Assembly: GCA_964511385.1 (NCBI GenBank)
Contig: CAZEFE010000003.1
Span: 186,001 to 250,000 of the forward strand
Source: CAILHX01 sp964511385
GTDB lineage: Bacteria > Pseudomonadota > Gammaproteobacteria > Burkholderiales > Methylophilaceae
Length of the DNA stretch: 64,000 nucleotides
Direction of reading: 5' to 3'
The notes under the pieces were generated by a model that was not told the DNA's origin, made no database searches, and worked only from the letters and a program-made list of their open reading frames with translations. Every line of letters begins with the position of its first letter. Within the stretch, counting starts at the first letter, position 1. Of this stretch, positions 52,348 through 61,572 are shown one piece after another. The translations under genes were made by a program, and so were the position numbers.

Positions 52348-53889
52348 TTAGTAAGCGTTGGTTGCCTTGAAATCTTCGATGGCAGCACTCAGTGCCTTTT
52401 CATCATCGCCAGACAGGTCCTTGGTAGATTCAATGTTATCTATCAGAGCCTTGTACTTGGATTTGAGGAAAGACAGCAGTGCAGCTTCGAAAGTCAGCGC
52501 CTTGTTGACCGGAACGTCATCGAAGTAACCCTTGTTAACTGCAAGCAAGGTCACCGCCATTTCGGCCACGCTCATCGGTGCGTATTGCACCTGTTTCATC
52601 AGTTCGGTCACCAGGCGGCCACGGTCCAACTGCTTGCGGGTCGCTTCATCCAGGTCAGACGCAAACTGGGCAAACGCCGCCAGTTCGCGATACTGAGCAA
52701 GTGCCAGACGCACACCACCGCCCAGCTTCTTGATGACCTTGGTCTGCGCAGCACCACCCACGCGAGACACGGAAATACCGGCGTTGATCGCAGGACGGAT
52801 ACCGGCGTTAAACAGGTCGGTTTCCAGGAAGATCTGGCCGTCGGTAATGGAAATCACGTTGGTCGGCACGAATGCGGACACGTCGCCGGCTGCGGTTTCA
52901 ATCACTGGCAGTGCGGTCAGCGACCCGGTCTTGCCCTTGACTTCACCGTTGGTGAATTTCTCAACATATTCTGCATTCACGCGCGCAGCACGTTCCAGCA
53001 GGCGGGAGTGCAAATAGAACACGTCGCCAGGATAAGCTTCACGGCCCGGCGGACGGCGCAGCAACAGGGAAACCTGGCGGTATGCCCAGGCTTGCTTGGT
53101 CAAGTCATCATAAATGATCAGCGCGTCTTCGCCACGGTCACGGTAGTACTCGCCCATGGTGCAACCTGCATAGGGTGCAATGAATTGCAGCGCTGCCGAT
53201 TCCGATGCGGTCGCAGCCACCACGGTGGTGTAACCCATGGCGCCGTGCTCTTCCAGCTTGCGCACCACGTTAGCGATGGTGGAGGCTTTCTGGCCGATTG
53301 CGACATAGATACATTTAACGTTTTGGCCCTTCTGGTTGATGATCGCATCAATAGCAACCGCCGTTTTACCGGTTTGACGGTCACCAATAATCAGTTCGCG
53401 TTGACCGCGGCCAATCGGCACCATGGAGTCAATGGACTTCAGGCCGGTTTGCACCGGCTGGGAAACCGACTGGCGAGCAATCACGCCTGGCGCCACTTTT
53501 TCAATCTTGTCAGTGAGCTTGGCATTGATCGGGCCCTTGCCATCAATGGCCTGGCCCAGCGAATTCACCACCCGACCCAGCAACTCCGGACCCACTGGCA
53601 CTTCCAGAATACGGCCCGTGCACTTGACGGTGTCGCCTTCGGTAATGTGCTCGTATTCGCCCAGAACCACGGCGCCCACGGAATCACGCTCAAGGTTGAG
53701 CGCCATACCATAGGTATTGCCTGGAAATTCCAGCATTTCGCCTTGCATGGCATCAGACAGTCCGTGGATGCGGACAATCCCGTCCGTCACGGAAACTACT
53801 GTTCCGGTCGTACGTGCTTCCGAGCTGGAGCTGAAATTCTCCAACCGGCTCTTGATCAGTTCACTGATCTCAGATGGTGACAACTGCAT
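52348..53889 (-). CDS. atpA: ATP synthase F1 subunit alpha
   Basis: Alpha holds the non-catalytic nucleotide sites. The 513-residue protein has Walker A GDRQTGKT, the stretch LLLRRPPGREAYPGDVFYLH with the arginine finger region further on, and SISRVGG-like ISVSRVGGAAQ. It follows atpH by eight bases. Confidence 0.98.
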   Translation of the reverse strand: MQLSPSEISELIKSRLENFSSSSEARTTGTVVSVTDGIVRIHGLSDAMQGEMLEFPGNTYGMALNLERDSVGAVVLGEYEHITEGDTVKCTGRILEVPVGPELLGRVVNSLGQAIDGKGPINAKLTDKIEKVAPGVIARQSVSQPVQTGLKSIDSMVPIGRGQRELIIGDRQTGKTAVAIDAIINQKGQNVKCIYVAIGQKASTIANVVRKLEEHGAMGYTTVVAATASESAALQFIAPYAGCTMGEYYRDRGEDALIIYDDLTKQAWAYRQVSLLLRRPPGREAYPGDVFYLHSRLLERAARVNAEYVEKFTNGEVKGKTGSLTALPVIETAAGDVSAFVPTNVISITDGQIFLETDLFNAGIRPAINAGISVSRVGGAAQTKVIKKLGGGVRLALAQYRELAAFAQFASDLDEATRKQLDRGRLVTELMKQVQYAPMSVAEMAVTLLAVNKGYFDDVPVNKALTFEAALLSFLKSKYKALIDNIESTKDLSGDDEKALSAAIEDFKATNAY

Positions 53890-53897
53890 AATTTCTC

Positions 53898-54434
53898 CTA
53901 ACTTTTCAGCGTGTAGGCCAAATCTTGTAATTGGCCGCGTACAGACGCATCAATGACGGCATCACCGACGATAATTTTCACGCCGCCGATGAGTTCCGGA
54001 TCCACCGCAAATTGCGGTTCGATTTTTTTGTTGAAACGCGACTCAAGGCGCGCGAGCAAAGCCTTACCCTGATCTTTACTGAGCTCAGCGGCAGAAATGA
54101 TGGTCGCCTGCTCGATACCACCATCTTCCGCCTTCAGCGCTTCATACATTTCAAAAATCACCGGCAGCAGCGATAGCTTGTCATTTTCAATGAGCAACTT
54201 GACGAGGTTCGCACCCTCCGCATCAATGCGCTCGCCCCCAATATTGCCGAACAACTGCTCGATTTGAGCCGAAGTAAACTTGGGGTCAGCAATGATTACA
54301 CTCACGTCCGGATTGGAAGCAACACCCGCCAGCAGCGAAAGCATGTCAGACCAGTGATCTTGCGTGCCTTTCTCTTTGGCCAAGCGGTAGGCCGCTACTG
54401 CGTATGGTCTTGCCAGAGTGGTAATTTCAGCCAT
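53898..54434 (-). CDS. atpH: ATP synthase F1 subunit delta
   Basis: Delta joins F1 to the peripheral stalk. The 178-residue protein starts TLARPYAVAAYRLAKEKG, the conserved N-terminal helix, and ends with GGVKIIVGDAVIDASVRGQLQDL, the family C-terminal signature. It lies between atpF and atpA. Confidence 0.96.
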   Translation of the reverse strand: MAEITTLARPYAVAAYRLAKEKGTQDHWSDMLSLLAGVASNPDVSVIIADPKFTSAQIEQLFGNIGGERIDAEGANLVKLLIENDKLSLLPVIFEMYEALKAEDGGIEQATIISAAELSKDQGKALLARLESRFNKKIEPQFAVDPELIGGVKIIVGDAVIDASVRGQLQDLAYTLKS

Positions 54435-54443
54435 GGTAATCCC

Positions 54444-54914
54444 TTAGAGCTGACTGGAAACGGCGCTGAGGATATCCGCGTGCGCCTTGGCATCGATTTC
54501 GCGACGCAGAATCTTCTCCGCACCGGAAACTGCCAGATCCGCCACCTGTTGCCGCAATGCCTCCTTGGCGCGGAACACTTCCTGATCCAGCTCCGCCTTG
54601 GCACCGGTCAGAATGCGCTCGCCTTCAAGCTTTGCCTGTTCCTTGGCTTCATCGATCAGCGCCACAGCACGTTTCTCTGCTTGCGCAATGATGTCGGCCG
54701 CCTGATGCTTGGCTTCACGCAGGGCTTCCACCGAGCGCTTGGAAGCCATCTCCAGCTCATGCCTGCCGCGCTCGCCGGCCGCCAGGCCATCCGCAATGGT
54801 CTTTTGACGGTTTTCCACTGCATTGAGCAGCGGTGGCCAGACAAACCTTGCCGTAAACCAGATCAAGATGGCAAACGACACTGCCTGTGCTAACAATGTC
54901 AGATTAATATTCAT
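54444..54914 (-). CDS. atpF: ATP synthase F0 subunit b
   Basis: Subunit b is the peripheral stalk. The 156-residue protein has an N-terminal membrane helix (LTLLAQAVSFAILIWFT), followed by a long charged helix with coiled-coil periodicity to the C-terminus. It is in the standard place after atpE. Confidence 0.96.
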   Translation of the reverse strand: MNINLTLLAQAVSFAILIWFTARFVWPPLLNAVENRQKTIADGLAAGERGRHELEMASKRSVEALREAKHQAADIIAQAEKRAVALIDEAKEQAKLEGERILTGAKAELDQEVFRAKEALRQQVADLAVSGAEKILRREIDAKAHADILSAVSSQL

Positions 54915-54950
54915 TTTTGCTCCCGTGCCTTCAGGCTATTCAGGCTGGTA

Positions 54951-55214
54951 TTAGTGAACGACGCTGAGCAGCGGATTAGCAAATGCAAACATCATGGCCA
55001 GACCAACGCCGATAATGAAGGATGCGTCGATCAGACCCAACAGCAGGAACACCTTGGCCTGCAGAGCGGGGATCATTTCTGGCTGGCGTGCAGCGCCTTC
55101 CAGGAAGCTGGCACACATGATACCAATACCTACGCAAGCGCCGGCGGCACCCAAACCAATAATCAGGCCGATACCAATACCGGTGTAGGCTTGAATCAAT
55201 GCTAAATGTTCCAT
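54951..55214 (-). CDS. atpE: ATP synthase F0 subunit c
   Basis: Subunit c makes the rotor ring. The 87-residue protein is a two-helix hairpin with the GIGIGLIIGLGAAGACVGIG glycine run, polar loop ARQPEM and the ion-binding carboxylate Asp63 in LLGLIDASFII. The lack of the extra Gln/Ser/Thr sodium ligands suggests proton coupling (inference). Confidence 0.97.
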   Translation of the reverse strand: MEHLALIQAYTGIGIGLIIGLGAAGACVGIGIMCASFLEGAARQPEMIPALQAKVFLLLGLIDASFIIGVGLAMMFAFANPLLSVVH

Positions 55215-55267
55215 TACTTTTCCTTTCAGTTGAAATACATCAAATTACGACAGACAAATTAAAAAAC

Positions 55268-56074
55268 TCAATGACTCTCATGTGCCATGGAAATGTAAAC
55301 CACGGTCAGCATCATGAAAATAAACGCTTGCAGGACAACAATCAGTATGTGAAAAATCGCCCAACCCGCTCCCAGCAGCGCACCAAAAATGGTGCCTGCC
55401 AGACCTGTCGCCGCCCACATGCCCAGCAGCAAGAAGATGATTTCACCGGCATACATGTTGCCGAATAGACGCAGCGCGTGAGAAAGCGGCTTGGAAATGT
55501 ATTCGATCAGATTAAACGCAAGATTGGCCGGCCAGACCAGGGGATTGCTACCGAAAGGCGCACAGAACAGTTCATGAATCCAACCACCAACACCCTTGAC
55601 CTTGATGGTGAAGAAAATCATCAGCACCCAGACCGACAATGCCAGCGCAAACGTGGCGTTGATATCCGAGGTAGGCACACTGCGCCATTTATGCAGGCCA
55701 AACACATGCTCGTACACCCAGGCCATGATGTCCACCGGCAGGAAGTCCATGGCATTCATGAACAGCACCCAGACGAACACCGTTAATGCCAGCGGCGCAA
55801 CAAACTGGTGGCGATTGCCATGAAAAATGGTTTTTACCTGATCATCCACAAATTCCATCAACAACTCGACCAGCGCCTGGCGCTTGGTAGGCACGCCAGC
55901 CGTGACGCCGCGCACAACCCAGCCCAGGAAGCCAAACACTACAGCACCCAGCAGCAGGGAAACAACCAGAGTATCCACATTCAGCACCCAGAACCCGCCT
56001 TCGCTCAACGCATGCGTATTGAATGACAGGTGGTGGCCTATGTATTCGGAAGGAGTTAACTGCTCAGTTGACAT
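55268..56074 (-). CDS. atpB: ATP synthase F0 subunit a
   Basis: Subunit a forms the proton channel. The 268-residue membrane protein has the essential arginine in SKPLSHALRLFGNMYAGEII and a C-terminal polar helix. It lies after atpI and 53 bases before atpE. Confidence 0.97.
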   Translation of the reverse strand: MSTEQLTPSEYIGHHLSFNTHALSEGGFWVLNVDTLVVSLLLGAVVFGFLGWVVRGVTAGVPTKRQALVELLMEFVDDQVKTIFHGNRHQFVAPLALTVFVWVLFMNAMDFLPVDIMAWVYEHVFGLHKWRSVPTSDINATFALALSVWVLMIFFTIKVKGVGGWIHELFCAPFGSNPLVWPANLAFNLIEYISKPLSHALRLFGNMYAGEIIFLLLGMWAATGLAGTIFGALLGAGWAIFHILIVVLQAFIFMMLTVVYISMAHESH

Positions 56075-56085
56075 AAAAACCAGCC

Positions 56086-56466
56086 TTACAAGTTACTTTT
56101 TTGATTAATCGAAAATATCGCGGCCCCAGACATAAGAGCCGCACCAGCCAAACCGAGAATCAATGCCAACGGCACCAATCCGCTATAAAACTTGAACACC
56201 AGAAAGAGAACCAGCGCGATTATCGCGATTTTGACTGCCTCACCCTTCAATAGCCTAACCAGTACGATGCCGGCCGGCTGATTATTATCTTTTTTATTAC
56301 TTCCTGACGCGACTCGCGCCCCGGCAAAGCTTCCAGCCACCGCTGCAAATCCGCCCGCAAAAGCAGAAATGCCGGCATGTAAACCGCCCAGCACAAACGC
56401 TACGACAGCTACACACACCGTGACCAGAGCTTGCGTCCTGACCATACGCCGAAACACTAAATCCAC
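56086..56466 (-). CDS. atpI: ATP synthase subunit I (AtpI)
   Basis: AtpI is a small membrane protein thought to help assemble the c-ring. This 126-residue protein has four hydrophobic helices with AGGFAAVAGSFAGARVA in the middle and a charged patch (SNKKDNNQP). It starts the atp operon, with a candidate promoter in the 111-base gap behind parB. Confidence 0.88.
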   Translation of the reverse strand: MDLVFRRMVRTQALVTVCVAVVAFVLGGLHAGISAFAGGFAAVAGSFAGARVASGSNKKDNNQPAGIVLVRLLKGEAVKIAIIALVLFLVFKFYSGLVPLALILGLAGAALMSGAAIFSINQKSNL

Positions 56467-56533
56467 GTTAGCCCTTACTCCCGAACGCCAGCGTAAAAGG
56501 TTTCACGCGCTGTCCAAGCAACTAAAGCCGGGG

Positions 56534-56562
56534 ATTTTCGTCGGAAACATCCGTTTAGTCAA
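56534..56562 (-). promoter_or_regulatory. Candidate promoter of the ATP synthase operon
   Basis: On the minus strand TTGACT (56562-56557) and GAAAAT (56539-56534) are separated by exactly 17 bases, matching five and four of six consensus bases. It lies just past parB and about 68 bases before atpI. Confidence 0.5.
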
Positions 56563-56577
56563 GACCGTCATGCACGA

Positions 56578-57438
56578 TTACTTGCGTCTGGCCTTTTTCA
56601 AACCATCCAGGATTTCGTCCAGCTGATCCAGATTGGCGTAATGGATTTTCAGCACGCCATTGCCTTTTTTACCTGGCTGGATGCTGACCGCCGCTCCCAA
56701 GAACTCCGCCAGTTCTTCCTGCAGCCGCGTCACATCGGCATCCGATTTTTTTTCCGGCTTCACGGTCTCGGTCGCCAGGCGTTTTGCCAGGTGTTCGGCC
56801 TCGCGCACTGACAGGCCTTTCTGCACGATGTGTTCAGCCGCGGCAATTTGTTTGGCTCCGCTCAACCCGATCAAGGCTCTGGCATGCCCCATGTCCAGGC
56901 GGTTTTGCATCAGCATTTCCTGCACATTCGCATGCAGGGTTTGCAGGCGCAACAGATTGGAAACGGCGCTACGTGAACGCCCTACGGCTTCGGCCGCAAC
57001 CTGGTGGGTCATGCCGAACTCGTCGATCAGGCGCTGGATACCAATGGCCTCTTCCAACGGGTTAAGATTTTCGCGCTGGATGTTTTCGATCAGCGACATC
57101 GCCAATGCGGCTTCGTCGGCAATTTCGCGCACCAGCACCGGTACTTCGGCGAGACCCGCCAGCTGTGCGGCGCGCCAGCGGCGCTCGCCGGCAATAATTT
57201 CGAACTTGTCCGGAGTGCCAACCGCGGAAACCCGGCGCACCAGTATTGGCTGCATGATGCCCTGCGCCTTGATCGAATTCGCCAGCTCGGCCAGCGACTC
57301 CTGGTCCATCTGCGTACGCGGCTGGTATTTACCCGGCTGCAATTGCGTCACCGGCAAGGTGCGCAACACCTCACCCGCATCCTGCGCTTCATCACCGCCC
57401 AGCAAGGCGTCCAGCCCGCGTCCCAACCCTCTAGCCAT
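56578..57438 (-). CDS. parB: Chromosome partitioning protein ParB
   Basis: ParB binds parS near the origin, spreads as a CTP-dependent clamp, and works with ParA in origin segregation. The 286-residue protein has the CTP-binding N-terminal motifs QPGKYQPRT and GERRWRAAQLAG, a helix-turn-helix (THQVAAEAVGRSRSAVSNLLRL cut across about 137-158) and a C-terminal dimer domain. Its start overlaps the parA stop by eight bases. A parS site lies about 3.3 kb away. Confidence 0.97.
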   Translation of the reverse strand: MARGLGRGLDALLGGDEAQDAGEVLRTLPVTQLQPGKYQPRTQMDQESLAELANSIKAQGIMQPILVRRVSAVGTPDKFEIIAGERRWRAAQLAGLAEVPVLVREIADEAALAMSLIENIQRENLNPLEEAIGIQRLIDEFGMTHQVAAEAVGRSRSAVSNLLRLQTLHANVQEMLMQNRLDMGHARALIGLSGAKQIAAAEHIVQKGLSVREAEHLAKRLATETVKPEKKSDADVTRLQEELAEFLGAAVSIQPGKKGNGVLKIHYANLDQLDEILDGLKKARRK

Positions 57439-58201
57439 GTTTCTTTCCCCGGTTAATCATTTCGCCCGCCAGCGCCAAATAGGCCTGCGCACCTTTAGAA
57501 CCCTTATCGTGATACAGCACCGGCAACCCATAACTCGGCGCCTCGGCCAGCCGGATATTGCGCGGGATCACGGTACGATAAACCTTGTCGCCGAAATGGC
57601 GTTCAAGCTGCGCCGATACTTGTTGTGCCAGCATGTTTCTGGGATCAAACATGGTGCGCAGCAAACCTTCGATCTCCAGCACCGGGTTCAAGTGCGCCCG
57701 GACTTTCTTGACGGTTTTGACCAGATCGGACAAACCTTCCAGCGCGTAGTATTCGCATTGCATGGGAATCAGCACCGCCTGTGCCGCGGTCAGCGCATTC
57801 ACGGTGATCAGGTTGAGCGCCGGCGGGCAATCGATCAGCACATAGTCGTAAACATTGCCCATGGCCTCCAGTGCCGTTTTCAAGCGCGTTTCCCGCGCAA
57901 ACTCATTGACCAGTTCGACTTCAGCCCCGGCCAGTTCGCGATTGGCCGGCACCACATCAAAACCGCCTTGCGCCACGCTCACCTTGACTTCGTCCAGGGA
58001 CTTTTCGCCCAATAACACTTCGTACAGCGTGGCCGCCACATCATCCTTGTCCACGCCGCTGCCCATGGTGGCATTACCCTGCGGATCAAGGTCTATCAGC
58101 AGCACGCGCCTTTTGGTCGCAGCCAGACTGGCCGCGAGATTGACGCAGGTGGTCGTTTTACCCACACCACCTTTTTGATTGGTAATGGCCAGAATTTTCA
58201 T
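57431..58201 (-). CDS. parA: Chromosome partitioning ATPase ParA (Soj)
   Basis: ParA drives origin segregation by DNA-bound ATP cycling. The 256-residue protein has the deviant Walker A KGGVGKTTTCVNLAASL near residue 10, LIDLDPQGNATMGSG and VLIDCPPALNLITVNAL. The ATG at 58201 overlaps the rsmG stop as ATGA; a much longer in-frame upstream extension has no similarity and lies in rsmG. Confidence 0.97.
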   Translation of the reverse strand: MKILAITNQKGGVGKTTTCVNLAASLAATKRRVLLIDLDPQGNATMGSGVDKDDVAATLYEVLLGEKSLDEVKVSVAQGGFDVVPANRELAGAEVELVNEFARETRLKTALEAMGNVYDYVLIDCPPALNLITVNALTAAQAVLIPMQCEYYALEGLSDLVKTVKKVRAHLNPVLEIEGLLRTMFDPRNMLAQQVSAQLERHFGDKVYRTVIPRNIRLAEAPSYGLPVLYHDKGSKGAQAYLALAGEMINRGKKHG

Positions 58202-58824
58202 GAGGAAACCACCTTTTTCAGCACCACCAGATGCCGTTGCGCATCCAGCCCGGGAACCTGTAACGGCAGCACTTCGGTTTGCATGCCGTCCAACTGCGCA
58301 ATTTCGTCGTAGGGATACACGCCTTTCATCGCCAGCCAGACGCCATGTTCGGCGATCAAACCGGAAGTCAGCTTCACAAATTCCACCAGGTCTGAAAATG
58401 CTCTGGAAACAATGAGTTGAAACTTTTCCTCCGGCTGGTACTGCTCCACCCGGCTGCAAATCACCTGTAGATTTTCCAGACCCAGCTCTGCTTTTGCCTG
58501 ACGCAGGAAAGTGGTTTTCTTATGGCTGGAATCCAGCACCGTCACCCGCACTTCCGGACGCGTCAAGGCAATGGGTATGCCGGGCAGGCCCGCACCGCTG
58601 CCAACATCCAGCAGGCGATTGCCCGTAATGTGCGGAAGTATCGCCAGGCTATCCAGCAGGTGCAGCGTCACCATATCTTCCGCGTCGCGGACGGCAGTGA
58701 GGTTGTGCACCTTGTTCCATTTGGCCAGCAAGGCCAGATAATCCAGCAATTTCTGCTGCACCGGCTGCGCAATATTCAACCCCAACGCGGTGATGCCATT
58801 CTCCAAAGTCGCCGCAAGACTCAT
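58198..58824 (-). CDS. rsmG: 16S rRNA (guanine-N7) methyltransferase RsmG
   Basis: RsmG (GidB) methylates G527 of 16S rRNA. The 208-residue protein has the SAM-binding LLDVGSGAGLPGIPIAL and VLDSSHKKTTFLRQ, and SRAFSDLVEFV. It is coupled by four-base overlaps to mnmG upstream and parA downstream. Confidence 0.97.
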   Translation of the reverse strand: MSLAATLENGITALGLNIAQPVQQKLLDYLALLAKWNKVHNLTAVRDAEDMVTLHLLDSLAILPHITGNRLLDVGSGAGLPGIPIALTRPEVRVTVLDSSHKKTTFLRQAKAELGLENLQVICSRVEQYQPEEKFQLIVSRAFSDLVEFVKLTSGLIAEHGVWLAMKGVYPYDEIAQLDGMQTEVLPLQVPGLDAQRHLVVLKKVVSS

Positions 58825-60740
58825 GCAGCACCCCGGCTTTCAATGTCCGAATCGTCGATTTTTTTCGCCATGTATTTTTTCTTCATGTACACCAGCAACA
58901 GGGAAACCGCCGCCGGCGTCATCCCCGAAATGCGTCCGGCCTGACCCAGGGTTTCCGGCTTGAGCTTGTTCAGTTTTTGCTGCGCCTCGATGGAAAGACC
59001 GCGCACCTCGCGATAATCCAGATCGGGCGGCAGCACCAGTTCTTCATAGTGGCGGCTACGCTCGATTTCATCCTGCTGGCGGTCGATATAGCCCTGGTAC
59101 TTGGCGGCAATTTCCAGTTGCTGGGTGACCTGCGGGTCGGTTTCCCCCGGCCCCACGCCCGGCAACGTCATCAGGCTTTCGTAACTCACGTCCGGCCGAC
59201 GCAACAGGTCAAACAAGGGATATTCGCGCTCTATGGCTTGCCCCAGCACGCGCTCGGCTTCACTTTGCGCCAGCGTTTTAGGGTTGACCCAAGTGGACTT
59301 CAGGCGCTCCTGTTCGCGTGCAATGGCTTCCTGCTTGGCGCTGAACGCCGCCCATCGGACATCATCCACCAGTCCCAAGCGCCGCCCGGTTTCGGTCAGC
59401 CGCAGATCGGCATTGTCTTCACGCAACATCAGGCGGTATTCGGCACGGCTGGTGAACATGCGGTACGGCTCATTCACCCCGCGCGTAATCAGATCATCCA
59501 CCAGCACGCCAAGATAGGCCTGGTCACGGGCAGGGCACCATGCCTCCTGTTCCGCGGCATAAAGCCCGGCATTGAGTCCCGCCAACAAGCCCTGTGCGGC
59601 CGCCTCTTCATAACCGGTGGTGCCATTGATCTGCCCCGCGAAAAACAGGCCCTGCACCGCTTTTGTTTCCAGCGAGCTTTTCAGGCCGCGCGGATCGTAA
59701 TAATCGTATTCAATGGCGTAACCGGGGCGCAAAATATGTGCATTTTCCAGACCGCGGATGCTGCGCACCAGATTGATTTGCACATCGAACGGCAGGCTGG
59801 TTGAAATCCCGTTGGGATAAATTTCGTTGGTGGTCAGCCCTTCCGGCTCAAGGAAAATCTGGTGCGCATCCTTGTCGGCAAAGCGCATGATCTTGTCTTC
59901 CACCGATGGGCAATAGCGTGGGCCCACACCCTCTATCACCCCGGTATACATTGGTGAGCGATCCAGCCCGCCACGGATGATCTCATGCGTTCTGGCATTG
60001 GTATGCGTGATCCAGCACGGCAATTGTTGAGGGTGCTGCTCGGCACGCCCTAAAAACGAAAATACCGGCACCGGGTCATCACCCGGTTGTTCTTCCATCA
60101 CCGAATAATCGATGCTGCGGCCATCAATCCGTGGCGGCGTGCCGGTTTTCAGGCGCCCGGCAGGCAAGCCGATTTCCCGCAGGCGATGCGCCAAGGTTAA
60201 GGACGGCGGATCTCCCGCACGCCCGGCCTGATGGTTGGACAGGCCCACATGCACCAGTCCTCCCAGAAAGGTCCCCGCCGTCAGCACCACGGCTTTGGCG
60301 TCAAAACGCAAACCCAACTGGGTGATCACCCCCACGATGCGGTCGCCTTCCAGTACCACATCATCCACCGCCTGCTGGAACAGCCACAGGTTGGGCTGGT
60401 TTTCCAGGCGCCCACGCATCGCCTTTCGATACAACACCCGGTCAGCCTGGGCACGCGTGGCGCGTACTGCAGGGCCCTTGGATGAATTCAGGATGCGGAA
60501 CTGGATGCCCGCTTCATCAGTCGCCGCCGCCATTGCCCCACCCAATGCATCCACCTCTTTCACCAGGTGGCCCTTGCCGATACCGCCAATGGAAGGATTG
60601 CATGACATCTGTCCCAGCGTCTCGATGTTATGCGTCAGCAGCAAGGTCTTGCGTCCCATGCGCGCGGCCGCCAACGCGGCCTCGGCCCCAGCATGGCCGC
60701 CGCCAATGACAATAACGTCAAATTTATCAGGGAATTGCAT
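58821..60740 (-). CDS. mnmG: tRNA uridine-5-carboxymethylaminomethyl modification enzyme MnmG
   Basis: MnmG (GidA) works with MnmE to modify wobble U34. The 639-residue FAD protein begins FDVIVIGGGHAGAEAALAAARMG, has the two catalytic-loop cysteines in the C-terminal third region and the signature GPRYCPSVEDKI. The ATG at 60740 fits the family; an ATG six codons upstream is in frame. The parS site is 40 bases upstream of the start. Confidence 0.97.
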   Translation of the reverse strand: MQFPDKFDVIVIGGGHAGAEAALAAARMGRKTLLLTHNIETLGQMSCNPSIGGIGKGHLVKEVDALGGAMAAATDEAGIQFRILNSSKGPAVRATRAQADRVLYRKAMRGRLENQPNLWLFQQAVDDVVLEGDRIVGVITQLGLRFDAKAVVLTAGTFLGGLVHVGLSNHQAGRAGDPPSLTLAHRLREIGLPAGRLKTGTPPRIDGRSIDYSVMEEQPGDDPVPVFSFLGRAEQHPQQLPCWITHTNARTHEIIRGGLDRSPMYTGVIEGVGPRYCPSVEDKIMRFADKDAHQIFLEPEGLTTNEIYPNGISTSLPFDVQINLVRSIRGLENAHILRPGYAIEYDYYDPRGLKSSLETKAVQGLFFAGQINGTTGYEEAAAQGLLAGLNAGLYAAEQEAWCPARDQAYLGVLVDDLITRGVNEPYRMFTSRAEYRLMLREDNADLRLTETGRRLGLVDDVRWAAFSAKQEAIAREQERLKSTWVNPKTLAQSEAERVLGQAIEREYPLFDLLRRPDVSYESLMTLPGVGPGETDPQVTQQLEIAAKYQGYIDRQQDEIERSRHYEELVLPPDLDYREVRGLSIEAQQKLNKLKPETLGQAGRISGMTPAAVSLLLVYMKKKYMAKKIDDSDIESRGAA

Positions 60741-60779
60741 GGTTATTCTGCGATGCAAAAAGGGGGTTAATAATACTTT

Positions 60780-60795
60780 AGTTTCACGTGAAACA
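60780..60795. other. parS: parS centromere site
   Basis: AGTTTCACGTGAAACA contains the perfect 14-base palindrome GTTTCACGTGAAAC (60781-60794). It differs from the canonical 16-base parS only at the first base. It lies between mnmG and the DUF2026-like gene, about 3.3 kb from parB, as expected near oriC. Confidence 0.93.
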
Positions 60796-60827
60796 TGAAC
60801 TGTTTGAACGTCAGGGCACAGTGGGCG

Positions 60828-61487
60828 CTAAAAAGCAGCCCTGCCCGGACGATTCTTGGAACTGTTTTTTTTGCTGCGGTATTCTTCCAGCGCCAGATTG
60901 TATTGGCGTAGCGCCAGAAAAGTCATCTTGGCGTAGTCATTCACGTGTTTCTGTAAATGCGCACTCAACCAGTCATGGCCGTTCTTGGTTTCCTGAAACC
61001 AGACTTTGCCATCCGGGAATTTTTTCGGCAATTTAGCAATATCGCCGCCGATGTTGATTTCCTTTTCCCGTCCCCAGAGATAGGGCAGCTTTTTCGCGCT
61101 CCACTTGATGCCATTGGCCTCTGCAAAGCCGGGGTTGTTACCGAAGGTAAAGTCCACCAGTTCTTTCTGCTTGGGGGATTCGTTGGCAACAGCGGACTCG
61201 ATCCAGCAGTGGTAGGACCCGCCCAGGCCGCGATCCAGGTTGGAATCATCCAGAAACTCCAGGTGCTTGCCGCCGCCCGCATCAATGATGGCGACCCCGG
61301 CTACCGGGCGATAATTCTTCTTCAGCGCTACCGACATTACATTCGAGCCAACAATGGCGTAAATATAGCAGAGGCTGTCAAACGTGGTCGGACACAGCGC
61401 CCTGATGGTGCCATCTACCGCTTCCAGCATGGCACGCTCCATGATTTTTGGAGGAATAATACTCACGGATGACGGCTGCAGACTCAT
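60828..61487 (-). CDS. DUF2026-like protein with a possible Cys-His-Asp triad
   Basis: The 219-residue soluble protein resembles DUF2026, whose function is unknown. In order I see a helix beginning DSLCYIYAIVGSNVM (Cys40), a strand pair, GSYHCWIES (His93) and ELVDFTFG (Asp112). Cys at a helix start, then His-x-Trp-x-Glu and Asp-Phe-Thr, is the layout of transglutaminase/papain-like folds, so a cysteine hydrolase or acyltransferase is plausible (inference). A conserved-looking KVWFQETKNGHDWL follows, and the tail is basic. It interrupts the usual mnmE-mnmG neighbourhood next to parS. Confidence 0.72.
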   Translation of the reverse strand: MSLQPSSVSIIPPKIMERAMLEAVDGTIRALCPTTFDSLCYIYAIVGSNVMSVALKKNYRPVAGVAIIDAGGGKHLEFLDDSNLDRGLGGSYHCWIESAVANESPKQKELVDFTFGNNPGFAEANGIKWSAKKLPYLWGREKEINIGGDIAKLPKKFPDGKVWFQETKNGHDWLSAHLQKHVNDYAKMTFLALRQYNLALEEYRSKKNSSKNRPGRAAF

Positions 61488-61572
61488 AAATTATAAAAAA
61501 CGCGGATAACCAACTGGTGCGGGATGATAGCACGCACTATAGCCACAGATAAAACCGGCGCTCGGCTTGCCC

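Noticed and set aside
52168..53880. A 570-codon open frame on the plus strand opposite atpA
   Set aside because: It is the mirror of a highly conserved gene with strong codon bias; no family pattern, ribosome site or promoter is visible.
58202..58459. N-terminal extension of parA by 86 codons
   Set aside because: It lies within rsmG in another frame and lacks family similarity; the ATGA overlap marks the true start.
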